A DNA stretch of 5,340 nt from an uncultured Agathobaculum sp. (lineage in GTDB: Bacteria; Bacillota; Clostridia; Oscillospirales; Butyricicoccaceae), in contig CALWEB010000179.1 in assembly GCA_944376955.1 (NCBI GenBank), positions 1 to 5,340 on the forward strand, in the 5' to 3' direction. Of this stretch, positions 1 to 4,264 are shown piece after piece (position 1 is the stretch's first letter; the number at the start of each line of letters is the position of its first letter). The notes under the pieces are model-generated. The model had not been told where the DNA came from and did not search any database. It saw only the letters and a list, made by a program, of their open reading frames with translations. The translations under genes were made by a program, and so were the position numbers.

Positions 1-89
1 GCTTCGTATTTTTCCTCGACAAAGTAGTCATGCCATGCTTTTTTGTTGGCCGTGACCTGTTTGGTGCCTTGCTTGGACACTGCGCCCAT
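1..89 (-). CDS. smpB: SsrA-binding protein SmpB, N-terminal fragment (runs off the left edge)
   Basis: Only the first 29 codons are in the window. SmpB binds tmRNA (SsrA) and brings it to ribosomes stalled on broken mRNA, starting trans-translation. The visible peptide has a short Lys/Gln-rich start and then the family's N-terminal block NKKAWHDYFVEEKYE (residues 15-29). This corresponds to the NKKARHDYFIEE-type segment that opens the SmpB beta-barrel. The ATG at 87-89 is preceded by AAGGAGG seven bases upstream and by a good promoter at 119-147, so the start is well supported. Residue 19 is Trp, where many homologues carry Arg; this position varies (Asn in Bacillus subtilis, from memory), so it is probably harmless. 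The hydrophobic core and C-terminal tail lie outside the window. The identification rests on one short but characteristic motif. Confidence 0.87.
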   Translation of the reverse strand, partial: MGAVSKQGTKQVTANKKAWHDYFVEEKYE

Positions 90-118
90 GGCAATCCCTC
101 CTTTTCGTGGCTTTGTTT

Positions 119-147
119 ATCATATCATGCTGTGCGGCGTTTGTAAA
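119..147 (-). promoter_or_regulatory. Sigma-A type promoter for smpB
   Basis: Read on the minus strand there is a -35 box TTTACA (142-147), a 17-base spacer, and a -10 box TATGAT (119-124). This is close to the housekeeping consensus with the ideal spacing. Transcription would start near base 112, giving a leader of about 22 bases that contains the AAGGAGG site before the smpB ATG at 89. It lies just beyond the pth2 terminator, so smpB appears to be transcribed separately from the upstream operon. Confidence 0.72.
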
Positions 148-175
148 GGCACAAGAATGTTACAAATTGCGACCA

Positions 176-206
176 AAACAGCGTTGCCGCTCAAAAGAGC
201 GGCAAC
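176..206 (-). terminator. Intrinsic terminator overlapping the end of pth2
   Basis: Bases 183-192 and 197-206 form a perfect 10-bp inverted repeat (GTTGCCGCTC / GAGCGGCAAC) around a 4-base loop. On the minus strand it is followed by GCTGTTTTGG, a short and slightly interrupted U-tract. The upstream arm is coding sequence: it carries the Leu-Pro-Leu codons near the pth2 C-terminus. The TGA stop (191-193) sits at the junction of loop and downstream arm. It would end the FAH-pth2 transcript before the smpB promoter. Confidence 0.8.
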
Positions 207-613
207 TCGCCTGTAATTGGGTCAACTTTTTCGGGCAGCGCAGGCTCGAATGCAAGGCAGGTATAGGTTGGCTGTCCATGAAATTCTGTGATACCGTTGT
301 CGCAAATGAGCGCGGACAAAATCCCCGCATCTTTCGCCTTCCGGTCGATCGCGAGCAGTTCCTCCTCGGAATCGACATAAACACATACCTTGGCCACACC
401 GCGCGAAAACCATTCGCTGAGTGGTGTCACCGGCTGCGCACTCTTCATCAGCGTGATGCCAGTTTCCTCCGCCCGAACCTGTCCCAACCGTTTTTCCCGC
501 TCCAGCGCAGCGAGAACGGCCGTAACGCAGGCGTGTCCCGCCTGTGCTGCGATCTTGCCTTTGCGCATTTTCAAATCCCGCCGCATCACAATCATCTGCT
601 TGGGTTTATCCAT
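191..613 (-). CDS. pth2: Peptidyl-tRNA hydrolase, Pth2 (archaeal/eukaryotic-type) family
   Basis: This 140-residue cytoplasmic enzyme is predicted to cleave the ester bond of peptidyl-tRNA that has dropped off ribosomes, recycling the tRNA. The Pth2 signature is clear: DLKMRKGKIAAQAGHA at residues 13-28, with the conserved Lys and His near the active site. It is followed by a W-x3-G-x-AKV strand with SEEELL (residues 68-87), DNGITEF (105-111), and a TCLAFEPA ... DPITGELPLF ending (118-140). All elements are in order and the length is normal. The unrelated Pth1 is the usual bacterial enzyme; Pth2-type copies also occur in some Firmicutes and phages, and the DNG-TEF form here resembles those rather than the archaeal DAG-T form. 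The ATG is supported by AAGGGAGG about seven bases upstream. It starts 17 bases after the FAH-family gene stops, so the two should be cotranscribed. What is not known is whether it acts on general peptidyl-tRNA or on a special substrate. Confidence 0.9.
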   Translation of the reverse strand: MDKPKQMIVMRRDLKMRKGKIAAQAGHACVTAVLAALEREKRLGQVRAEETGITLMKSAQPVTPLSEWFSRGVAKVCVYVDSEEELLAIDRKAKDAGILSALICDNGITEFHGQPTYTCLAFEPALPEKVDPITGELPLF

Positions 614-630
614 GCCTGCGCCTCCCTTGC

Positions 631-1521
631 TTATTCCACTGTATTGGTCAGGCTGCCAATCCCCTCAATCTCACAGGTGACCACGTCGCCCTTTTTGAGG
701 AACTTCGGTGGCGTAAAGCCCATGCCAACACCCGCAGGTGTACCGGTTGCAATGATGGTACCCGCCTTCAGTGTGATTCCCTGCGACAGCTCCGCAATAA
801 TCTCCGCCACCGAATGCAGCAAATGGTCGGTATTGCTGTTCTGACGCTGCTCCCCATTGACCGTTGACGAAATGTCCAGCGCCGGCGGATAAGCAATCTC
901 GTCTGCCGTCACGATACACGGCCCCATTGGGGTGAAGCCATCAAGCGACTTGCCAAAATACCACTGATTATGCGCGGTCTGCAAATTGCGCGCGGACACG
1001 TCGTTCACAATCGTGTAGCCAAAGATATGGCCAGGTGCCTCGGATGCGCTGACATTCTTGCAGTCCTTGCCGATCACCACGCCCAGTTCCACCTCATAAT
1101 CCAAGCTGTCCACCAGACCTTCGTATGCCGGGATCGGGTCACCGCTGCCAGATGCTTCGCATACGCGTTTACTAAAATACACCGCTTTTTTGCGGTTAAC
1201 CAGGAACGCATCCTCGTGGAAACGTGCAGACTCCACTGCATGATCGGCATAATTGATGCCAAGGCAGATCACATCCTGCGCCGGATGCGGGATCGGCGCA
1301 CGCAGGCGCACATTGCTCAGCCGCAGTGCTGCCCCTTCCGTTGCCTGCTCGGCATCCGCCAAACGCACCAACTGCGCCGGTGAAATGCGGCGGATCAATT
1401 CGGTCATATCAGGGAACGACAGGCCGAATGCCTCAATCGGCCACAGGAGACCCGGCCAGCCTTTATAGCCAATGCCGATGCGGTCCACACCATCGTTGTT
1501 TTGATACGTATATAATTTCAT
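631..1521 (-). CDS. Fumarylacetoacetate hydrolase (FAH) family protein
   Basis: This is a 296-residue soluble enzyme of the FAH superfamily, whose members hydrolyse, decarboxylate or isomerise 2-oxo/acylpyruvate-type compounds using a divalent metal. Residues 1-75 form the small N-terminal domain often present in clostridial members; the catalytic domain runs from about 78 to 296. Visible active-site features are the lid dyad His94/Glu97 in NYADHAVES, metal ligands Glu143 and Glu145 in DYEVELGVV, Asp174 in NDVSARNLQ, the conserved Lys191 in GKSLDGFTPMGP, and GTPAGVG at 260-266. The Glu-to-Asp spacing of 31 matches FAHD1 as I remember it, so the protein looks catalytically intact. The substrate cannot be read from sequence: acylpyruvase, oxaloacetate decarboxylase and hydroxy-dienedioate isomerase/hydrolase activities are all possible, and no aromatic-catabolism genes sit beside it. 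It leads an operon with pth2 from its own promoter at 1558-1586. The ATG has AGGAG about 12 bases upstream, which is a rather long spacing, but no better start was seen. Confidence 0.92.
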   Translation of the reverse strand: MKLYTYQNNDGVDRIGIGYKGWPGLLWPIEAFGLSFPDMTELIRRISPAQLVRLADAEQATEGAALRLSNVRLRAPIPHPAQDVICLGINYADHAVESARFHEDAFLVNRKKAVYFSKRVCEASGSGDPIPAYEGLVDSLDYEVELGVVIGKDCKNVSASEAPGHIFGYTIVNDVSARNLQTAHNQWYFGKSLDGFTPMGPCIVTADEIAYPPALDISSTVNGEQRQNSNTDHLLHSVAEIIAELSQGITLKAGTIIATGTPAGVGMGFTPPKFLKKGDVVTCEIEGIGSLTNTVE

Positions 1522-1557
1522 TCTGAAGTCACGCTCCTATTGATCTTTACCTTCTGT

Positions 1558-1586
1558 ATCATAGCACAAACTGCACAAAAATTAAA
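1558..1586 (-). promoter_or_regulatory. Promoter for the FAH-pth2 operon (extended -10)
   Basis: On the minus strand TATGAT (1558-1563) is preceded by TGC, giving an extended -10 element. The sequence 17 bases further upstream, TTTAAT (1581-1586), is a weak -35 box. Transcription would start near 1551, leaving a leader of about 30 bases that contains AGGAG before the ATG at 1521. The spacer contains two copies of GCACAAA (plus-strand reading), described separately. Confidence 0.6.
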
Positions 1587-1619
1587 GCATGTATTTGAAC
1601 TTTTACACAAAATGTGTTA
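1564..1619. promoter_or_regulatory. Candidate operator repeats between divergent promoters
   Basis: Plus-strand GCACAAA occurs at 1564-1570 and again at 1573-1579, a 9-base period inside the leftward promoter spacer. A related ACACAAA is at 1605-1611. It forms part of a near-perfect dyad TTACACA-aaa-TGTGTTA (1603-1619; six of seven pairs match) that fills the spacer of the rightward promoter. Position and symmetry suit a repressor or dual regulator acting on both operons. No regulator gene is in the window, and the region is AT-rich enough for chance repeats, so this is only a suggestion. Confidence 0.25.
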
Positions 1620-1623
1620 TGCT
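1595..1623 (+). promoter_or_regulatory. Promoter for the four-cysteine protein / acetyltransferase operon
   Basis: TTGAAC (1595-1600), a 17-base spacer and TATGCT (1618-1623) make a sigma-A type promoter. A TG-T just before the -10 box gives an extended -10. An overlapping alternative is TTTACA (1602-1607) with TATAAC (1623-1628), but its 15-base spacer is short. Transcription would start near 1630, giving a leader of about 50 bases. It points away from the FAH promoter, with the two -35 regions only about 9 bases apart. Confidence 0.6.
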
Positions 1624-1679
1624 ATAACCAATACATACCTAAGCTTTTGCACCACATCTGTATGAATGGGGGAAACGCC

Positions 1680-1853
1680 ATGACCGGCACCTGTGAGGAC
1701 TGCGCATACAGCGTATATGATGACACGCTGGACGAATATATCTGCGAAGCCTATCTCGATGAGGACGAATATTATCGCCTGTCGCAAACCAGCGGCCCTT
1801 GTCCCTACTACCGTTCGGGCGACGATTACGAGCTGGTGCGCCATCAGAATTGA
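1680..1853 (+). CDS. Small four-cysteine protein (DUF6472-like, tentative)
   Basis: This is a 57-residue, strongly acidic, Tyr-rich protein with four cysteines at positions 5, 8, 22 and 41, arranged as C-x2-C, C and CPYYR. Such spacing suggests a single zinc (or other metal) site in a mini-domain. There is no signal peptide or membrane segment, so it is probably cytoplasmic. The pattern (CEDCAYSVYDD..., CPYYRSGDDYELVRHQ) resembles a small uncharacterised family widespread in Clostridia, which I recall as DUF6472; the name needs a profile search. The ATG at 1680 was chosen because GGGGGA lies six bases upstream; in-frame ATGs at 1614 and 1662 have no ribosome binding site, and 1614 is upstream of the predicted transcription start. 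It ends 12 bases before the acetyltransferase gene and is almost certainly cotranscribed with it. Its function is unknown. Confidence 0.83.
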   Translation: MTGTCEDCAYSVYDDTLDEYICEAYLDEDEYYRLSQTSGPCPYYRSGDDYELVRHQN

Positions 1854-1865
1854 GGAGGGAATCGG

Positions 1866-2447
1866 ATGACGGAACGAGAAAAAGCAGCCGCCGGGCTGCT
1901 GTATGACGCAAACTACGACCCGGAACTGATACAAGCCCGCGCAATCGCCAAAGACCTTTGTATGGACTACAACGGGCTGCGCAGTACGCAGCAAGAGGAG
2001 CGTCTTACACTGCTTCGCACGCTGCTGGCCGCCTGCGGTGACGATACCTTCATCGAACCACCGTTTTTCGTCGATTACGGCAGCAATATCCGTGTGGGCA
2101 AAGCCTTTTACGCCAATCATAATCTGGTTGTGCTGGACGGCGCGCAGGTCACCTTTGGCGATCATGTGTTCATCGGCCCAAATTGCTGCTTTTCTACTGC
2201 GGGACACCCGCTCGACCCCGCGCAGCGCAACGCCGGGCTGGAATATGCCAAACCCATTACCATCGGCAACAATGTTTGGATCGGTATGGGGGTTCAGGTT
2301 CTTCCGGGCGTCACGATTGGCGACAACGCGGTGATTGGCGCAGGCAGCGTAGTAACCAAAGACATCCCGGCTGGAATGCTGGCCTACGGCGTACCCTGCC
2401 GTCCGATACGCGAAATCGCCCAAAAACCCCGGCGCGTCATACTGTAA
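1866..2447 (+). CDS. maa: Maltose/galactoside-type O-acetyltransferase (left-handed beta-helix)
   Basis: This 193-residue cytoplasmic enzyme is predicted to transfer acetyl from acetyl-CoA to a hydroxyl of a sugar or thiosugar; it works as a trimer in this family. Residues 4-58 are the N-terminal helical cap typical of Maa/LacA, including KAAAGLLYDANYDPEL. From about 67 the hexapeptide-repeat beta-helix begins (VDYGSNIRVG). Key residues are visible: FYANHN (81-86), Asp91, and the catalytic His114 in TAGHPLDP, followed by ITIGNNVWIG (131-140), GVTIGDNAVIGAGSVVTKDIP (148-168) and GVPCRPIREI near the end. Length and order are normal for the family. The loop HPLDPAQRNAG is nearer to E. coli Maa than to LacA, hence the symbol, but the natural acceptor is unknown; such enzymes are often viewed as sugar-detoxifying. 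A GGAGG site lies about seven bases before the ATG. It is the second gene of its operon and is followed by a strong terminator. Confidence 0.92.
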   Translation: MTEREKAAAGLLYDANYDPELIQARAIAKDLCMDYNGLRSTQQEERLTLLRTLLAACGDDTFIEPPFFVDYGSNIRVGKAFYANHNLVVLDGAQVTFGDHVFIGPNCCFSTAGHPLDPAQRNAGLEYAKPITIGNNVWIGMGVQVLPGVTIGDNAVIGAGSVVTKDIPAGMLAYGVPCRPIREIAQKPRRVIL

Positions 2448-2456
2448 CCAATACAC

Positions 2457-2487
2457 AAAACCCTCTGCCAAATGGCAGAGGGTTTTT
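2457..2487. terminator. Bidirectional intrinsic terminator between convergent operons
   Basis: AAAACCCTCTGCC (2457-2469) pairs perfectly with GGCAGAGGGTTTT (2474-2486) around a 4-base loop, with T-runs on both strands: TTTTT on plus and TTTTGTG on minus. It starts 10 bases after the acetyltransferase stop (2445-2447) and lies 8 bases from the lipoprotein stop on the other strand (2495-2497). One hairpin can therefore end both converging transcripts. Confidence 0.92.
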
Positions 2488-2494
2488 CATTGGT

Positions 2495-3148
2495 TTATGA
2501 CACAGCCTCAACCGTCTCAACGCCGTTTTCCCGATAGGTGTACACCGTAAACCCGCTGTACGTCCAAACGCCGTCCTCACCCTCACCCATGCAGCTGGGC
2601 GAATAGCTCTTGGAGCTGGGCGAGCCGAGCGCGCCTTCCAGCGCTGAGGCAGAAGAACCGATGTAACCGGATGCCTGCGAAGCGGTCGGCTTGGCCGGTT
2701 CGGGTGCCGGCTCAGGCTGCGGCGCGGGCGCCGGAGTGGATTCCGGCTTACTGGTCGAAGTACCGCCGGACGCAGTACCAGACGAGGGCTTGCTGGTGGT
2801 ACTGCCGCTCGCAGCAGTCGAACCCGACGATGTGCTGCCGCCCGACTGCGGCTTGCCGGTCGAACTGCCGCCCGTGCTCGTACCGGACGAGGTACTGCCC
2901 GACTGCGGCTTGGACTGCGCTGTGCTGTCCGCAGTCTGGTTCCCGGTGGCGGTATCCTTGTCCGCTTCGGACTTATCCTCTTCACGAGTCGCATCCTCAG
3001 CTGTATCCTTATTTTCCTCATCCTGTACCGTATCAACGGCCGCATTTTCCTTTTTATCCTCGGCAGCCGAATCCGGATTGCTGCCACACGCCGCCAAACT
3101 GCCGCACAGGAGAAGCGCCAGCAGCAGGGCCGTCATTTTCTTTTTCAT
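2495..3148 (-). CDS. Secreted lipoprotein with long low-complexity linker and small C-terminal domain
   Basis: This is a 217-residue predicted lipoprotein. Residues 1-20 are a lipoprotein signal peptide (Lys-rich start, Leu-rich core) ending in the lipobox LAAC; Cys21 would be lipidated and hold the protein on the outer face of the membrane. Residues 24-70 are highly acidic (Asp/Glu/Lys-rich). Residues 79-135 are Ser/Thr/Gly-rich with repeated Lys-Pro steps. Residues 138-155 are a Pro/Ala/Glu stretch that probably spans the wall. The compact C-terminal part (158-217) has Gly-Tyr-Ile-Gly, ALEGALGSP, SYSPSCMGEGEDG and YSGFTVYTYRENGVETV. It looks like a small alpha/beta module of the type seen in clostridial surface lipoproteins, possibly SmpA/BLIP-like; this is inference. 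The start at 3148 was chosen because GGAGG lies seven bases upstream and the signal peptide begins there; a longer in-frame reading to 3259 has neither. It follows the DHHW gene by 46 bases with no terminator or clear promoter between, so it is probably the last gene of the MBOAT operon. Function unknown. Confidence 0.85.
   Translation of the reverse strand: MKKKMTALLLALLLCGSLAACGSNPDSAAEDKKENAAVDTVQDEENKDTAEDATREEDKSEADKDTATGNQTADSTAQSKPQSGSTSSGTSTGGSSTGKPQSGGSTSSGSTAASGSTTSKPSSGTASGGTSTSKPESTPAPAPQPEPAPEPAKPTASQASGYIGSSASALEGALGSPSSKSYSPSCMGEGEDGVWTYSGFTVYTYRENGVETVEAVS
2744..2911 (-). repeat. Degenerate Ser/Thr/Gly repeat with Lys-Pro punctuation, inside the lipoprotein gene
   Basis: Residues 80-135 of the lipoprotein contain four Lys-Pro steps (at 80, 99, 120 and 134) separated by 19, 21 and 14 residues. 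Each is followed by a similar Ser/Gly/Thr run such as QSGSTSSGTSTGG or QSGGSTSSGSTAASG. The units are not identical at DNA level. This looks like an expandable, unstructured wall-spanning linker rather than a mobile or regulatory repeat. Confidence 0.6.
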
Positions 3149-3194
3149 ATCTTGTCCTCCCGGTTGTTTCTGTTTATTCGACGGTTTCCGCCTC

Positions 3195-4253
3195 TTAGTT
3201 GTTCCCCAAATCGGGCGGATATTTGAGTAAATTTGCAAGATTGCGCTCAACAATCTCAACGATCACCGTGTCGCCTGCCTGTACTTGTTCCAAGGGGTAT
3301 GGCATCTGCCGTGTGATGACCGCCTCGCTGAAATCCGCCGCCAAAAACGGGTGCAGCGCATTGCCAAAAGAATCACGGCACAGGATCAAACGGCCGTTCT
3401 GCGCAGTTTCGCTCGTGGTCTGAATCAGAATATCCTCTGCCGTGCGCGGCGGCGTAACATAGGAAAAGTCAATTTCATACTGCTGCTGCGCCTCCCGACC
3501 GGTTCCCTTGGGATACAGCATCTCATACAGATCACCACGATGGGAGTTTTCAGTCGTATAAGGTGCCTCACCAAACGCCGTATATGGCAAACCAAGCGTC
3601 TGCATCAGAAAATCATGTGCAAGCGCCGCACCACGATTGGTCCAGTGTGAATCCGTACGCAGGTACAGAACCTCATCCTGCTGCGACAGGAAGGTGAACA
3701 GATCAGCATAGTTGACGCCGTACTCCTGCAAATATCCTGCAACCAGCTCGTAATTGCCCGGGGAATCGCTTTGCAGATAGCGTGCGGGCATATGTTCGGG
3801 ATACAGTGAGTTCTTATTGGGTGCAACTGTGAACAAAAAACGCGCGCCGCGGGCCTCGCAATATGCCTGCATATCTGCCACTGTCTGTGTGACCTGCCGT
3901 GCCTGCTCCTCGGTCAGCGTTGCATGGTTTTGGTAATCGTCCAAGGTCTCGGCATAATACAGCCAACCATCCGAACCGTAAATCACATCCTCCGCCGGGG
4001 AAGTCGCAAACAGTGTGGTCTGCAAGGCTGCATTGGCGGTAACCATCTCCTGCCGCAGTGCAAAGTGATCGGCAATGTAGTTGGTCACCTGATCGAATAC
4101 CGCGGTATTCCAGCTGCCGTCTTCGTTGTGCAGGGTAGGCTTAGGCGACAGGCGTTCATTCGCAGCCGCTTGGGTGGGCGGCAAAAACAACATTCCCGCC
4201 GAAGGCAGCAGGCAGAGCAGCACAAAGGCTGCGGTAAACACTCGATATTTCAT
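3195..4253 (-). CDS. DHHW / AlgJ-AlgX-like SGNH protein, predicted extracytoplasmic O-acyl transferase partner
   Basis: This 352-residue protein has one N-terminal hydrophobic segment (about 5-29), which is a membrane anchor or a signal peptide with a possible Ala-x-Ala site near 29-31; the rest lies outside the membrane. Residues 32-100 match the usual DHHW-family opening: an NERLSPKP start, a helix with DHFALR, then YGSDGWLYY at 92-100. The SGNH triad is visible as Asp201 and His203 in TDSHWTNRG and Ser295 in CRDSFGNAL. The 92-residue His-to-Ser spacing is close to AlgX and AlgJ as I remember them. APNKNSLYPEHMP at 144-156 is another family block. Such proteins take an acyl (usually acetyl) group delivered across the membrane by an MBOAT protein and place it on an extracellular polysaccharide. 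The ATG at 4251-4253 has AGGAGG five bases upstream, overlapping the MBOAT stop codon, so translation is probably coupled. The acceptor glycan is not evident from the window. Confidence 0.88.
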   Translation of the reverse strand: MKYRVFTAAFVLLCLLPSAGMLFLPPTQAAANERLSPKPTLHNEDGSWNTAVFDQVTNYIADHFALRQEMVTANAALQTTLFATSPAEDVIYGSDGWLYYAETLDDYQNHATLTEEQARQVTQTVADMQAYCEARGARFLFTVAPNKNSLYPEHMPARYLQSDSPGNYELVAGYLQEYGVNYADLFTFLSQQDEVLYLRTDSHWTNRGAALAHDFLMQTLGLPYTAFGEAPYTTENSHRGDLYEMLYPKGTGREAQQQYEIDFSYVTPPRTAEDILIQTTSETAQNGRLILCRDSFGNALHPFLAADFSEAVITRQMPYPLEQVQAGDTVIVEIVERNLANLLKYPPDLGNN

Positions 4254-4258
4254 AGCAG

Positions 4259-4264
4259 CCTCCT
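4259..4264 (-). promoter_or_regulatory. Ribosome binding site of the DHHW gene, overlapping the MBOAT stop
   Basis: AGGAGG (minus strand, 4264 down to 4259) is a full-strength site five bases before the ATG at 4253. Its first A is also the last base of the MBOAT stop codon TGA (4266-4264). The two genes are 10 bases apart. This fixes the DHHW start at 4253 rather than at the upstream in-frame codons that reach 4415 inside the MBOAT gene, and suggests coupled translation of the pair. Confidence 0.8.

Noticed and set aside
107..844. A 245-codon plus-strand frame across pth2 and the end of the FAH gene
   Set aside because: Antisense to two well-recognised enzymes; its translation has no family features.
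1666..1683. A five-codon ATG...TGA mini-frame just before the four-cysteine gene, considered as a leader peptide
   Set aside because: Too short to interpret, with no ribosome binding site of its own and no attenuator hairpin next to it.
1625..2455. An 11-base direct repeat, TAACCAATACA, at 1625-1635 and 2445-2455, flanking the four-Cys/acetyltransferase operon like a target-site duplication
   Set aside because: A few chance 11-base matches are expected in a window of this size. One copy includes a stop codon and the other overlaps a promoter, and there are no terminal inverted repeats or transposase.
1617..2471. A 284-codon open frame on the minus strand across the four-cysteine protein and acetyltransferase genes
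   Set aside because: It is antisense to two clearly conserved proteins, its translation shows no recognisable domain, and it reads through the terminator hairpin region. It is a shadow frame in GC-rich DNA.
2437..3087. A 216-codon Arg/Pro-rich frame overlapping the lipoprotein gene on the same strand
   Set aside because: The Arg-rich composition is what the Ser/Gly/Pro repeat codons give when read one frame off; there is no start signal or domain.
3149..3194. Search for a promoter or terminator between the DHHW and lipoprotein genes
   Set aside because: Only the GGAGG site was found; no convincing -35/-10 pair or hairpin was seen in these 46 bases.
2691..3230. A 179-codon plus-strand frame antisense to the lipoprotein gene, rich in Val/Leu/Pro/Asp
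   Set aside because: Low-complexity mirror of the lipoprotein repeat, with no ribosome binding site. The lipobox and SD site on the minus strand decide the coding strand.
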